A stretch of DNA of 64,000 bases from Pseudomonas sp. N3-W (GCF_024970185.1 NZ_CP103965.1:5103001-5167000); one strand, 5' to 3'. Positions 35,647 to 45,449 are shown, counted from the first letter of the stretch. A program made the numbers and translations. Notes: generated by a model not told the origin, from the letters alone.

Positions 35647-36978
35647 ATGACTGATTTACTCACGTCCATTCAAGCCGCACTCGGCTTGCCGCACACCCCG
35701 ATTCCGTTCACCTCGAGCGGCGCCCTGCCCTCGGCGTTTGCCGTTACCGACCTGGCCTGCGCCAGCATCGCCGTCGCCGGCCAAGCCGCCAGCGAACTGC
35801 TGCACCAGCAAACCGCTCGCCTGCCCACGCTCGAAGTCGACCGCCGCCTCGCCTCTTTCTGGTTTGCCTCCTCAATCCGCCCGACAGGCTGGAACGTGCC
35901 GCCGTTGTGGGACCCGATTGCCGGTGACTACGCGACCAAGGATGGCTGGATTCGCCTGCACACCAACGCCCCTCATCACCGTGTCGCCGCCCAAAGCGTG
36001 CTTGGGGCCTGCGCCGACCGCGCCGCGATGGCGAGCAAAGTCGCGCAGTGGGCGAAAACCGATCTGGAGCACGCCGTGGTCGAGGCCGGTGGTTGCGCCG
36101 CCGAGATGCGCAGTTGGGCACAGTGGCAGGCTCATCCACAGGGCCTCGCGGTGAACGCCGAACCGTTGGTGCAATTCACCGCAGCCAGCCAGCCACGCAG
36201 CACGCCGTGGCAAGGTTCGGTGGCGCAACCGTTGGCCGGAATCAAGGTACTGGATTTGACCCGTGTACTCGCCGGCCCAATCGCCAGTCGCTTCCTCGCC
36301 GGGCTGGGCGCCGACGTCCTGCGCATCGACCCACCGACCTGGAACGAACCTGGCGTGGTCCCGGAAGTCACCCTGGGCAAACGCTGTGCGCGGCTGGACC
36401 TGCACGATGCAGCGGATCGCGCGGTGTTCGAAAGCCTGCTCAAGGACGCCGACATCCTGCTCCACGGCTACCGCGCCGACGCCCTGGAGCGTTTGGGCTA
36501 CGGCGCCGAGCAACGCCAGCGCCTGGCACCCGGCCTGATCGACGTGTGCCTCAATGCCTATGGCTGGAGCGGCCCGTGGCAGCACCGTCGTGGTTTCGAC
36601 AGCCTGGTACAGATGAGCAGCGGGATTGCCGAGGCTGGCATGCAGTGGAAAAAAGCGGACAAGCCGACACCGCTGCCAGTGCAGGCGCTGGATCACGCGA
36701 CCGGGTATTTGATGGCGGCCAGTGCGATCAAACTGCTCGGTAGCGGTGGTTCGGCGCGGCTGTCATTGGCGCGTACGGCGAAGCTGTTGATCGAGCAAGG
36801 TGCCGGGACGGATGAGCCGTTGCGGGCTGAGGATGAACAGGATCAGGGGATGTTGATTGAACAGACACCGTGGGGGCCGGCGCATCGGTTGCAGGTGCCG
36901 CTGAGGATCAGTGGGACGCCGGTGCAGTGGGCATTGCCGGCAACGGAATTGGGTGCGCATCGCGCACAGTGGTGGTGA
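35647..36978 (+). CDS. CaiB/BaiF (family III) CoA-transferase
   Basis: A 443-residue protein. The C-terminal two thirds hold the family III core: GIKVLDLTRVLAGPIASRFLAGLGADVLRIDPP, then RCARLDLHDAADR, DILLHGYRADALERLGYG and GWSGPWQHRRGFDSLVQ. The N-terminal ~190 residues are an extra half-domain seen in this Pseudomonas subgroup. The ATG at 35647 follows CGGAGGG. It likely moves CoA between carboxylic acids; substrates are unknown. There is no acyl-CoA dehydrogenase or partner next to it. Confidence 0.85.
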   Translation: MTDLLTSIQAALGLPHTPIPFTSSGALPSAFAVTDLACASIAVAGQAASELLHQQTARLPTLEVDRRLASFWFASSIRPTGWNVPPLWDPIAGDYATKDGWIRLHTNAPHHRVAAQSVLGACADRAAMASKVAQWAKTDLEHAVVEAGGCAAEMRSWAQWQAHPQGLAVNAEPLVQFTAASQPRSTPWQGSVAQPLAGIKVLDLTRVLAGPIASRFLAGLGADVLRIDPPTWNEPGVVPEVTLGKRCARLDLHDAADRAVFESLLKDADILLHGYRADALERLGYGAEQRQRLAPGLIDVCLNAYGWSGPWQHRRGFDSLVQMSSGIAEAGMQWKKADKPTPLPVQALDHATGYLMAASAIKLLGSGGSARLSLARTAKLLIEQGAGTDEPLRAEDEQDQGMLIEQTPWGPAHRLQVPLRISGTPVQWALPATELGAHRAQWW

Positions 36979-36985
36979 CTGAACC

Positions 36986-37120
36986 GGCCCTTTCGCGAGC
37001 AGGCTCGCTCCCACACTTGATGGCATTCCACCCTAAGAACCCGGTCACCTGTGGGAGAGCTTGCTCCCACATTTGACCGAGTTCATCTGGAGAAACGCGA
37101 TCACCTTTGGAACGGGCTTG
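36986..37120. repeat. REP cluster between CoA-transferase and alkA
   Basis: TTTCGCGAGCAGGCTCGCTCCCACA is followed by a degenerate CTGTGGGAGAGCTTGCTCCCACA hairpin and a decayed GGGCTTGCCCGCTC copy. Confidence 0.8.
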
Positions 37121-37151
37121 CCCGCTCAATCACCACACACTCCAGATCAGC

Positions 37152-38015
37152 TCAATCAGCCCGACTCAAAGAAGTCCAAACAAGCTGCGCCGCATACCCC
37201 CGCCACGGCCGCCAATCCTCAGCCCGGCGCAACAACTCCCGAGCCGTCACAGGCTGACCCTCCAGCGCCGCCAACCCATTGATCAACCCCACATCGCCAC
37301 CGGGAAACGCATCCAGATCCCGCAACTGGCGCAACGCGATGTACTGCGCCGTCCAGTCACCAATCCCGTGCAAAGCCCGCAACCGTGCCACGCCATCGGC
37401 CCGCCCCGGCTCAAACAACAACGGATCATCAAGCAATGCCTGCGCCACGCCAGACAGCGTTCGCCCACGGCTTTTGGGCATGCCCAGCGTCGCCAGATCC
37501 GCCGCCGCCAACACCGCCGCATCGGGAAACACATGGCTCAAGCCCGGCTGCGGCGCACGCAATGGTGCGCCATATTGCGCCACCAGTTTCCCCGCCAATT
37601 TGATCGCAGCGACGACAGTAATCTGTTGCCCCAACACCGCACGAATCGCCAGCTCCAACCCGTCCCACGCCCCTGGCACTCGCAGTCCCGGACGCTGGGC
37701 GATCAAACTTTCCATCAGTGGATCAACCGCCAGTTGCCGATGAATCAACGGCAGATCGGCATCCAGATCAAACATCCGCCGCAATCGCACCACGATCTGC
37801 GGCACGGCGCCGGGATCGGGGAAGTCCAGCGTCACCTCCAGCCCGTCGCCAATACCTGGCTTGATCGAAAAGGAACCGTGAACACCGTTCAAGCTGATGC
37901 TGCGCGAATACACGCCATCGACCACGGTTTCCATTCCGGCAATCGCCCGCGCCGACAAGAAGCCAAGCATCGCCGGCCAGTCATAGGGCGGCTGATAGTC
38001 GAGTCGCACGTTCAC
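37152..38015 (-). CDS. alkA: DNA-3-methyladenine glycosylase II (AlkA family)
   Basis: Removes alkylated bases such as 3-methyladenine from DNA. The 287-residue protein has an AlkA N-terminal domain, the segment AIRAVLGQQITVVAA, helix-hairpin-helix LHGIGDWTAQY (215–225) and catalytic Asp241 in DAFPGGDVGL. The start is a GTG at 38015 overlapping the stop of the upstream antiporter gene (GTGA), so it seems translationally coupled to a transporter, an unusual partner. No ada gene is present here. Confidence 0.9.
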   Translation of the reverse strand: MNVRLDYQPPYDWPAMLGFLSARAIAGMETVVDGVYSRSISLNGVHGSFSIKPGIGDGLEVTLDFPDPGAVPQIVVRLRRMFDLDADLPLIHRQLAVDPLMESLIAQRPGLRVPGAWDGLELAIRAVLGQQITVVAAIKLAGKLVAQYGAPLRAPQPGLSHVFPDAAVLAAADLATLGMPKSRGRTLSGVAQALLDDPLLFEPGRADGVARLRALHGIGDWTAQYIALRQLRDLDAFPGGDVGLINGLAALEGQPVTARELLRRAEDWRPWRGYAAQLVWTSLSRAD

Positions 38016-39439
38016 AGCGACAGCAACCCGCTATACAGCCCATACGCGGCCAACCCTGCCCCGCTGACGACACAGGCAAAGATCCCCTTCTCGACATGGG
38101 TGAACAATGGCTCGCCCTGCTCGCGTTTGGCCTTGGCAAACAGAATCACCCCCGGCGCATACAGCAGCGCTGACAGCAGTAGGTATTTCACCCCGCCGGC
38201 ATACAAAAGCCACACGGCATAGCTCAGGGCGATGCCGCCGATCAGCAAGTCCTTGGTGCGTTCGGCCGAGGCGTGTTCATAGGTTTCGCCGCGCCCGCTC
38301 AGCAGTACGGCGTAGGCCGCCGACCACAGGTACGGCACCAGAATCATCGAGGAGGCGAGGTAGATCAGGCTGGTGTAGGTGCCGGCGGAAAACAGCGTGA
38401 TCAACAGGAAAATCTGGATCATGCCGTTGGTCATCCACAGCGCGTTGACCGGCACATGGTTGGCGTTTTCCCGGGTCAGGAACGCCGGCATGGTCTTGTC
38501 CTTGGCGGTGGCGAAAAGGATCTCGGCGCAGAGCAATGCCCACGACAGCAACGCCCCGACCAGCGATACCGCCAGACCGACGCTGATCAGCAGCGCGCCC
38601 CAGGGCCCGACGATGTGTTCCAGCACCGCCGCCAGCGACGGATTCTGCAAGGCGGCCAGTTCCGGTTGACTCATGATGCCCAGCGACAACACGTTCACCA
38701 GCACCAGCAGCGCCAATACCCCGAGAAAACCGATGACGGTCGCCCGGCCCACATCTGTGCGCTTTTCGGCCCGGGCCGAGTAAACGCTGGCGCCTTCGAT
38801 GCCGATGAACACGAAGACGGTGACCAGCATCATGTTGCGCACCTGGTCCATCACCCCGCCAAAGCTCGGGTTGCTGTGGCCCCAGATGTCGCGGGTAAAG
38901 ACGTCTGTCTTGAACGCCACGGCGGCAATCACGATGAACATGATCAGCGGCACGATCTTGGCCACAGCCGTCAGTTGATTGATGAACGCCGCCTCCTTGA
39001 TCCCGCGCAACACCAGGAAATGCACCGACCACAACAGCAGCGAAGCGCAGCCGATGGCAATCGGCGTGTTGCCCTGGCCGAAGGCCGGGAAGAAATACCC
39101 GAGGGTGCTGAACAGCAGCACGAAATAACCGACGCTGCCCATCCAGGCGCTGATCCAGTAACCCCAGGCGGATGAAAAGCCCATGTAGTCGCCGAACCCG
39201 GCCTTGGCATAGGCGTACACACCGGAGTCCAGTTCCGGCTTGCGGTTGGCCAGGGTCTGGAACACGAAGGCCAGGGTCAGCATGCCGACGGCGGTGATCG
39301 CCCAACCGATCAATATCGCCCCGGCATCGGCCCGTGCCGCCGTGTTCTGCGGTAATGAAAAAATCCCGCCACCAATCATCGACCCGACCACCAGCGCGAT
39401 CAGCGCACTCAAGCGAAGTTTTTGTGTCGGTTGCGACAT
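38012..39439 (-). CDS. APC-family basic amino-acid antiporter, ArcD-like paralogue
   Basis: A 475-residue inner-membrane protein with ~12–13 helices, closely similar along its whole length to the ArcD encoded divergently at 39984 (for example LIALVVGSMIGGGIFSLPQN, GVYAYAKAGFGDYMGFSSAWGYWISAW). It probably exchanges arginine for ornithine or another basic amino acid or amine. It is not in the arc operon; it pairs with alkA by overlapping codons. The paralogue differs mainly in loop residues, so its specificity may differ. Confidence 0.9.
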   Translation of the reverse strand: MSQPTQKLRLSALIALVVGSMIGGGIFSLPQNTAARADAGAILIGWAITAVGMLTLAFVFQTLANRKPELDSGVYAYAKAGFGDYMGFSSAWGYWISAWMGSVGYFVLLFSTLGYFFPAFGQGNTPIAIGCASLLLWSVHFLVLRGIKEAAFINQLTAVAKIVPLIMFIVIAAVAFKTDVFTRDIWGHSNPSFGGVMDQVRNMMLVTVFVFIGIEGASVYSARAEKRTDVGRATVIGFLGVLALLVLVNVLSLGIMSQPELAALQNPSLAAVLEHIVGPWGALLISVGLAVSLVGALLSWALLCAEILFATAKDKTMPAFLTRENANHVPVNALWMTNGMIQIFLLITLFSAGTYTSLIYLASSMILVPYLWSAAYAVLLSGRGETYEHASAERTKDLLIGGIALSYAVWLLYAGGVKYLLLSALLYAPGVILFAKAKREQGEPLFTHVEKGIFACVVSGAGLAAYGLYSGLLSL

Positions 39440-39490
39440 GACGGCCTCTTTCCTTTTTTCAATGTGCTTTACAGGGCCTGACGCAAAACG

Positions 39491-39583
39491 TGTGGCGAGG
39501 GAGCTTGCTCCCGCCGGGGCGCGAAGCGGCCCCCAAAAAAGGGTCTGCTACGCAGTCCAGCGGGAGCAAGCTCCCTCGCCACC
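39491..39583. repeat. REP pair (GTGGCGAGGG type) upstream of the antiporter paralogue
   Basis: GTGGCGAGGGAGCTTGCTCCCG and CGGGAGCAAGCTCCCTCGCCAC face each other; the same subtype as the pair at 3214–3346. Confidence 0.92.
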
Positions 39584-39983
39584 ATTGCAAGGCTTTAACT
39601 AAATAGATAAAGCTTCAAGTCGTTTATTCATAACGCCAACAACTCTATGTTATTGAAAACCGATCAATCTATCCGCATAGAGCTCGCCAGCAGTTTTGTG
39701 CGCTTAAACCAATAAATCAATTCTGTACTGAAAACAGATGCGGAAATTTGCCAATTCGTGAAAACGAACTAGCTTCAACAGCTCCACGCGATAGGAGTCA
39801 TTACCGTTTGTTCTGAACCGAAGCGTCTGGACCGGGCTTTTCACTCAGTACAGTTATGCCCGTAAATAGTTCATAAGTCTTTCATTAACAATGGAATGTG
39901 CCCATGCACTGATCTAGGTCAGCTGATTGAACTGCTAACAGATTTACTCTGTTGTCTCTCTTCTCCTGCACTGGAGTCATGCA
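39584..39983. other. A+T-rich control region of arcDABC
   Basis: About 400 bp without a gene. It holds the candidate Anr box at 39909–39922, a −10-like TACTCT at 39945–39950 and the ribosome site GGAG before arcD. The long leader-side A+T-rich stretch (39600–39760) has no other signal I can assign. Confidence 0.7.
39909..39922. promoter_or_regulatory. candidate Anr/FNR-type box of arcD
   Basis: CTGATCTAGGTCAG is a palindrome matching 7 of 10 conserved positions of TTGAT-N4-ATCAA. A start predicted from TACTCT (~39957) puts its centre near −41.5, the class II activation position. Anaerobic Anr control of arcDABC is established in P. aeruginosa. Confidence 0.65.
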
Positions 39984-41411
39984 ATGTCTGAATCCCCCGG
40001 AAAACTGCGACTCGGCGCCCTGGTGGCACTGGTTGTTGGCTCAATGATTGGTGGCGGGATCTTCTCTTTGCCGCAGAACATGGCCGCCAGTGCCGACGTC
40101 GGTGCCGTGCTGATCGGTTGGGCGATTACCGCTGTCGGCATGTTGACCCTCGCTTTCGTCTTTCAAACCCTCGCCAATCGCAAGCCTGACCTGGACGGCG
40201 GTGTCTATGCCTACGCCAAGGCCGGTTTCGGCGACTACATGGGCTTCTCGTCCGCCTGGGGTTACTGGATCAGTGCCTGGCTGGGCAACGTCGGCTACTT
40301 CGTGTTGCTGTTCAGCACCCTCGGTTATTTCTTCCCGATTTTTGGCGAAGGCAACACGGTTGCCGCAGTGGTCGGTGCTTCCGTGCTGCTGTGGGCCGTG
40401 CACTTCCTGGTCCTGCGCGGCATCAAGGAAGCGGCGTTCATCAACCTGGTGACCACCGTCGCCAAGGTCGTGCCGCTGGTGCTGTTTGTGCTGATCGCGA
40501 TTTTCGCCTTCAAACTGGACATCTTCACCGCTGACATCTGGGGCAGTAAAAACACCAGCTTGGGCAGCGTGATGAACCAGGTGCGCAACATGATGCTGGT
40601 CACCGTCTGGGTGTTCATCGGCATCGAGGGCGCGAGCATCTTCTCGGCCCGCGCGGAAAAACGCAGCGACGTGGGTAAAGCCACCGTCATCGGTTTCATC
40701 ACCGTGCTGTTGTTCCTGGTGCTGGTGAATGTGTTGTCGCTGGGCATCATGACTCAGCCAGAACTGGCCAAGTTGCAGAACCCGTCAATGGCTGCCGTGC
40801 TGGAGCATGTGGTCGGTCACTGGGGCGCGGTGCTGATCAGTATCGGCCTGATCATATCCCTGCTCGGCGCGCTGCTGTCCTGGGTGCTGCTGTGTGCGGA
40901 GATCATGTTCGCCGCCGCCAAGGACCACACCATGCCGGCGTTTTTGCGCCGCGAAAATGCCAACCATGTGCCGGCCAACGCCCTGTGGCTGACCAACGCC
41001 ATGGTTCAGCTGTTCCTGATCATCACCCTGTTTTCGGCCAGCACTTACCTGTCGCTGATCTACCTCGCCACCTCGATGATTCTGGTGCCGTACCTGTGGT
41101 CGGCGGCCTATGCGCTGCTGCTGGCGGTGCGCGGCGAGAGCTATGAAAACGCCCTGGCCGAACGCAAGAAAGACCTGGTCATCGGCGCCATTGCCGTGAT
41201 CTACGCGGTCTGGCTGCTGTATGCCGGCGGCATCAAATACCTGCTGCTCTCCGCCCTGCTCTATGCCCCCGGCGCGATCCTGTTCGCCAAGGCCAAGATG
41301 GAAGTGGGCAAACCGGTTTTCACCAATGTCGAGAAGCTGATTTTCGCGGCCGTCGTCGTCGGCGCCCTGGTGGCTGCCTACGGGCTGTATGCGGGTTTCC
41401 TGACTCTGTAA
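39984..41411 (+). CDS. arcD: arginine/ornithine antiporter
   Basis: A 475-residue inner-membrane APC-family exchanger that brings in arginine and exports ornithine for the arginine deiminase pathway. The N-terminal GSMIGGGIFSLPQN substrate-binding turn and ~12–13 helices are clear. It is the first gene of arcDABC; GGAG precedes the ATG. arcA starts 33 bp later. Low-oxygen induction through the Anr-like box is expected. Confidence 0.95.
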   Translation: MSESPGKLRLGALVALVVGSMIGGGIFSLPQNMAASADVGAVLIGWAITAVGMLTLAFVFQTLANRKPDLDGGVYAYAKAGFGDYMGFSSAWGYWISAWLGNVGYFVLLFSTLGYFFPIFGEGNTVAAVVGASVLLWAVHFLVLRGIKEAAFINLVTTVAKVVPLVLFVLIAIFAFKLDIFTADIWGSKNTSLGSVMNQVRNMMLVTVWVFIGIEGASIFSARAEKRSDVGKATVIGFITVLLFLVLVNVLSLGIMTQPELAKLQNPSMAAVLEHVVGHWGAVLISIGLIISLLGALLSWVLLCAEIMFAAAKDHTMPAFLRRENANHVPANALWLTNAMVQLFLIITLFSASTYLSLIYLATSMILVPYLWSAAYALLLAVRGESYENALAERKKDLVIGAIAVIYAVWLLYAGGIKYLLLSALLYAPGAILFAKAKMEVGKPVFTNVEKLIFAAVVVGALVAAYGLYAGFLTL

Positions 41412-41444
41412 TTGCTGATTGTTTCAATCTGGAGGATCACTGTA

Positions 41445-42701
41445 ATGACCACGGAAAAAGTGAAGTACGGCGTACATTCCGAAGCCGGCAAACTGCGCAA
41501 AGTCATGGTTTGCTCCCCAGGTCTGGCCCACCAGCGGCTGACCCCGAACAACTGCGACGAACTGCTGTTCGACGATGTGTTGTGGGTCGCCCAGGCCAAG
41601 CGTGACCACTTCGATTTCGTCACCAAGATGCGCGAACGCAACGTCGATGTACTGGAAATGCACAACCTGCTGACCGACATCGTCGCCATCCCCGAAGCGC
41701 TGGACTGGATTCTTGAGCGCAAGATCACCGCCAACACCGTTGGCCTCGGCCTGGTGAACGAAACGAGCTCGTGGCTGCGCAGCCTGGAGCCGCGCAAGAT
41801 CGCCGAGTTCCTGATTGGCGGCGTGTCCGCCGATGACCTGCCGACCAGTTTCGGTGGCAAGACCATCGAGATGTTCCGCGACTTCCTCGGCCACTCCAGC
41901 TTCATTCTGCCGCCGCTGCCCAACACCCAGTTCACCCGCGACACCACTTGCTGGATCTACGGTGGCGTGACCCTGAACCCGATGCATTGGCCGGCGCGCC
42001 GTCAGGAAACCCTGCTGGCCAGCGCCATCTACAAATTCCACCCCGAGTTCACCAACGCCGACTTCCAGGTCTGGTACGGCGACCCGGATCAGGAACACGG
42101 CAACTCGACGCTCGAAGGCGGCGACGTCATGCCCATCGGCAACGGCGTGGTGTTGATCGGCATGGGCGAACGCTCGTCCCGCCAGGCCATCGGCCAGCTG
42201 GCGCTGAACCTGTTCAAGCACAAAGCCGTGGAGCGAGTGATCGTTGCCGGTCTGCCGAAATCCCGCGCCGCGATGCACCTGGACACCGTGTTCAGCTTCT
42301 GCGACCGCGACCTGGTGACCGTTTTCCCGGAAGTGGTGAGCCAGATCGTTGCGTTCACCCTGCGCCCTGACGAGAGCAAACCCGGCGGCATCGACATCCG
42401 CCGCGAAGAAACCAATTTCCTCGACACCGTGGCCCAAGCCCTGAACCTCAAGGCCCTGCGCGTGGTGGAAACCGGCGGCAACAGCTTCGCCGCCGAACGC
42501 GAGCAGTGGGACGACGGCAACAACGTGGTGGCCCTGGAACCGGGCGTGGTGATCGGCTACGACCGCAACACCTACACCAACACCCTGCTGCGCAAGGCAG
42601 GTGTGGAAGTCATCACCATCAGCGCCGGCGAACTCGGACGCGGCCGTGGCGGCGGCCACTGCATGACCTGCCCGATCATTCGCGACCCCATCGACTATTG
42701 A
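41445..42701 (+). CDS. arcA: arginine deiminase
   Basis: Hydrolyses arginine to citrulline and ammonia. The 418-residue protein has the guanidino-group-modifying fold: FTRDTTCWI (substrate-binding Asp), the EGGDVMPIG segment and catalytic Cys406 in [16 protein letters not shown], the same number as in P. aeruginosa. The ATG at 41445 has a strong GGAGG. It is second in the operon and followed by a conserved-looking stem-loop before arcB. Confidence 0.98.
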   Translation: MTTEKVKYGVHSEAGKLRKVMVCSPGLAHQRLTPNNCDELLFDDVLWVAQAKRDHFDFVTKMRERNVDVLEMHNLLTDIVAIPEALDWILERKITANTVGLGLVNETSSWLRSLEPRKIAEFLIGGVSADDLPTSFGGKTIEMFRDFLGHSSFILPPLPNTQFTRDTTCWIYGGVTLNPMHWPARRQETLLASAIYKFHPEFTNADFQVWYGDPDQEHGNSTLEGGDVMPIGNGVVLIGMGERSSRQAIGQLALNLFKHKAVERVIVAGLPKSRAAMHLDTVFSFCDRDLVTVFPEVVSQIVAFTLRPDESKPGGIDIRREETNFLDTVAQALNLKALRVVETGGNSFAAEREQWDDGNNVVALEPGVVIGYDRNTYTNTLLRKAGVEVITISAGELGRGRGGGHCMTCPIIRDPIDY

Positions 42702-42710
42702 TTCGTATGC

Positions 42711-42741
42711 CCTGCTTCGCGCCCATAACGCGTGAAGCAGG
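42711..42741 (+). other. intercistronic stem-loop between arcA and arcB
   Basis: CCTGCTTCGCGC and GCGTGAAGCAGG pair over 12 positions (one G·U) around a 7-base loop. No T-run follows, so an RNA-processing or mRNA-stability element is more likely than a terminator. Confidence 0.65.
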
Positions 42742-42770
42742 CGGATAACCGAAACCCAAGGAGATCCAAA

Positions 42771-43781
42771 ATGGCTTTTAACATGCGTAACCGCAGCTTG
42801 CTGAGCTTGATGCACCACACCACTCGCGAGCTCAACTACCTGATCGACCTGTCCCGCGACCTCAAACGCGCCAAGTACACCGGCACCGAACGTCCACACC
42901 TGCAAGGCAAGAACATTGCCCTGATCTTCGAAAAAACTTCGACCCGCACCCGTTGCGCCTTCGAAGTCGCGGCCCACGACCAGGGTGCTCACGTCACCTA
43001 CATCGACCCGGTGTCGTCGCAGATCGGCCACAAGGAAAGCATGAAAGACACCGCCCGCGTCCTGGGCCGGATGTTCGATGCCATCGAGTACCGTGGCTTT
43101 GAACAGGAAATCGTCGAAGAACTGGCCAAGTTCGCCGGCGTGCCGGTGTTCAACGGTTTGACCGCTGAATTCCACCCGACGCAAATGATCGCCGACGTAC
43201 TGACCATGCGTGAGCACAGCGACAAGCCGATGCATGACATCAGCTACGCCTACCTGGGCGACGCACGCTACAACATGGGCAACTCGCTGCTGATGATCGG
43301 CGCCAAACTGGGCATGGACGTGCGCATCGGCGCACCGAAAGCGCTGTGGCCACACGCCGACTTCATTGCCCAGTGCAAGGCCTTCGCCGAAGAAAGCGGC
43401 GCACGCATCACCATCACCGAAGACCCGAAAGAAGCGGTCAAGGGCGTGGACTTCATCCACACCGACATCTGGGTGTCGATGGGTGAGCCGGTGGAAGCGT
43501 GGGACGAGCGCATCGAGCAACTGCTGCCGTACCAGGTCAACACCAAGATGATGAAGGCCTCGGGCAACCCACGGGTGAAATTCATGCACTGCCTGCCGGC
43601 CTTCCACAACAGCGAAACCAAGGTCGGCAAGGACATCGCCGCCCGTTATCCGCACCTGGCCGGTGGCGTTGAAGTGACTGAAGAAGTCTTCGAATCACCC
43701 GCCAACATCGCCTTCGAGCAAGCGGAAAATCGCATGCACACCATCAAGGCCATCCTGGTGTCGGCATTGGCGGATATCTAA
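42771..43781 (+). CDS. arcB: catabolic ornithine carbamoyltransferase
   Basis: Phosphorolyses citrulline to ornithine and carbamoyl phosphate. The 336-residue protein has carbamoyl-phosphate motif STRTR (57–61), HPTQ and the ornithine-side [21 protein letters not shown] is typical of the catabolic enzyme. The ATG at 42771 follows AAGGAGAT. A 6-bp hairpin and then REP copies follow before arcC. Confidence 0.98.
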   Translation: MAFNMRNRSLLSLMHHTTRELNYLIDLSRDLKRAKYTGTERPHLQGKNIALIFEKTSTRTRCAFEVAAHDQGAHVTYIDPVSSQIGHKESMKDTARVLGRMFDAIEYRGFEQEIVEELAKFAGVPVFNGLTAEFHPTQMIADVLTMREHSDKPMHDISYAYLGDARYNMGNSLLMIGAKLGMDVRIGAPKALWPHADFIAQCKAFAEESGARITITEDPKEAVKGVDFIHTDIWVSMGEPVEAWDERIEQLLPYQVNTKMMKASGNPRVKFMHCLPAFHNSETKVGKDIAARYPHLAGGVEVTEEVFESPANIAFEQAENRMHTIKAILVSALADI

Positions 43782-43802
43782 TAGCTATCGCTATTTGCTC
43801 TC

Positions 43803-43953
43803 CTGTGGGAGCCGGGCTTGCCCGCGATGGCATCGCCTTGGTCTGTCAGATAGACCGAGGTGATGCCATCGCAGGCAAAGCCAGCTCCCACAGTGACCGG
43901 GTTTCAACAGGTGACCGAGTCGCCTGCATCGCGAGTAAGCCCGGCGCCTACAA
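43803..43953. repeat. triple REP copy inside the arc operon (arcB–arcC)
   Basis: Three copies: TGTGGGAGCCGGGCTTGCCCGCGATGG, CCATCGCAGGCAAAGCCAGCTCCCACA, and CATCGCGAGTAAGCCCGGCGCC. The second carries an extra A and the third is decayed. Confidence 0.9.
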
Positions 43954-43979
43954 AGGCCTCTCTTTAGAAGGACTGCACT

Positions 43980-44909
43980 ATGCGTATCGTCGTTGCTCTG
44001 GGCGGTAACGCCCTGCTCCGCCGTGGTGAACCCATGACCGCGGACAATCAACGCGCCAACATCCGCGTCGCCACCGAACAGATCGCCCGGATCCATCCCG
44101 GCAATCAACTGGTCATCGCCCACGGCAATGGCCCGCAAGTCGGCCTGCTGTCGCTGCAGGCGGCGGCCTACACCTCGGTCTCCCCTTACCCGCTGGACGT
44201 GCTCGGTGCCGAAACCGAAGGCATGATCGGCTATATCATCGAACAGGAACTGGGCAACCTGCTGGACTTCGAAGTGCCGTTCGCCACCCTGCTGACCCAG
44301 GTCGAAGTGGACGCCAACGACCCAGCCTTCAAGAACCCGAGCAAACCCATCGGCCCGGTCTACTCCAAAGCCGAAGCCGAAGCGCTGGCCGCCGAAAAAG
44401 GCTGGGCGATTGCCCCGGACGGCGACAAATTCCGTCGCGTGGTGGCCAGCCCCAGACCCAAACGCATCTTCGAGATTCGCCCGATCAAGTGGCTGCTGGA
44501 CAAGGGCAGCATCGTGATCTGCGCCGGCGGTGGCGGCATCCCAACGATGTATGACGAGAACCACAAGCTCAAGGGCGTCGAAGCGGTGATTGACAAAGAC
44601 CTGTGTTCGGCGCTGCTGGCCGAACAGCTTGAAAGTGATTTGCTGGTGATCGCCACCGACGTCAACGCCGCCTACATCGACTTCGGCAAACCGACCCAGA
44701 AAGCCATCGGCCAGGCCCACCCGGACGAAATGGAAAAACTCGGCTTTGCTGCCGGTTCCATGGGGCCGAAGGTCCAGGCTGCCTGCGAGTTCGCCCGCCA
44801 CACTGGCAAAACCGCGGTGATCGGCTCACTCTCGGACATCGAGGCCATCGTCCAGGGCACCGCCGGAACCCGGATCAGCACGGCCAAACCGGGCATCACC
44901 TACTTATAA
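43980..44909 (+). CDS. arcC: carbamate kinase
   Basis: Makes ATP from carbamoyl phosphate and ADP, the energy-yielding last step of the arginine deiminase pathway. The 309-residue protein of the amino-acid kinase fold has [23 protein letters not shown] and CAGGGGIP. It is 198 bp after arcB, the gap being filled by three REP copies, so its level may be set below that of arcA/arcB. GAAGGA precedes the ATG. Confidence 0.97.
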   Translation: MRIVVALGGNALLRRGEPMTADNQRANIRVATEQIARIHPGNQLVIAHGNGPQVGLLSLQAAAYTSVSPYPLDVLGAETEGMIGYIIEQELGNLLDFEVPFATLLTQVEVDANDPAFKNPSKPIGPVYSKAEAEALAAEKGWAIAPDGDKFRRVVASPRPKRIFEIRPIKWLLDKGSIVICAGGGGIPTMYDENHKLKGVEAVIDKDLCSALLAEQLESDLLVIATDVNAAYIDFGKPTQKAIGQAHPDEMEKLGFAAGSMGPKVQAACEFARHTGKTAVIGSLSDIEAIVQGTAGTRISTAKPGITYL

Positions 44910-44918
44910 GAAACTCCA

Positions 44919-44944
44919 GGGGCAGGCCTGTGGTCTGCCCTTCT
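44919..44944 (+). terminator. weak stem-loop after arcC
   Basis: GGGCAG/CTGCCC with a 9-base loop and a short pyrimidine tail; a possible partial terminator before the DUF5064 gene. Confidence 0.45.
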
Positions 44945-44970
44945 CCAATGCCTTCGAAGGAGAAACGCTT

Positions 44971-45330
44971 ATGGCCATGTTCGAACCCGGTCACTTGCAT
45001 ATCGAGCGCCACGCGCTGAATAAAGACGATTACAGCTACAACCTGTGCATCGACTACGAAGTCACCAACGATCCCAGGGAAGGCAAAGGGATGTTGTTCA
45101 AGATGCACGGCAGCATCGAGGGCAAGGACCTGAAGGAAGAGTTCTTCCTGCCCAAGGACCAGGCCTTCGACTTTGCCCGCCATGCCATGCAGATCGCGCA
45201 GAAGCACGGCATGCCCGCCACTGCGAACATCGCCTCGATGCACAAGACCTACGACGAAATGTTCGAGGATGTGCGCAAGCAGCTGGATGTGAAATCCGGC
45301 GATCCGGTGAAGCCTGAGCATCTGGAGTAA
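44971..45330 (+). CDS. DUF5064 family protein
   Basis: A 119-residue soluble protein of unknown function found in Pseudomonas. FEPGHLHIERHALNK, LCIDYEVTNDP and FKMHGSIEGKDLKEEFFLPKD are its conserved parts. GAAGGAGA precedes the ATG. It lies 61 bp after arcC past a weak hairpin and may be read from the arc promoter, which would make it low-oxygen induced; this is inference. Confidence 0.8.
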   Translation: MAMFEPGHLHIERHALNKDDYSYNLCIDYEVTNDPREGKGMLFKMHGSIEGKDLKEEFFLPKDQAFDFARHAMQIAQKHGMPATANIASMHKTYDEMFEDVRKQLDVKSGDPVKPEHLE

Positions 45331-45357
45331 ACACATTCATCAGAGTGAACACTGAAC

Positions 45358-45449
45358 CTGTGGGAGCGAGCCTGCTCGCGAAAGAGGAGTGTCAGGCACA
45401 TTGATGCCTGCTGATACACCGCTATCGCGAGCAGGCTCGCTCCCACAGG
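45358..45449. repeat. inverted REP pair before gcsR
   Basis: CTGTGGGAGCGAGCCTGCTCGCGA and TCGCGAGCAGGCTCGCTCCCACAG, with TGATGCCTG-type inner pairing. Confidence 0.93.

Noticed and set aside
39653..39667. TTGAAAACCGATCAA as a second Anr box
   Set aside because: The half-sites are 5 bases apart instead of 4 and it lies over 300 bp from arcD; CTGATCTAGGTCAG is better placed.
41424..43655. 743-codon minus-strand frame opposite arcA/arcB
   Set aside because: Shadow of two certain genes and the gap between them; no ribosome site, no recognisable domain.
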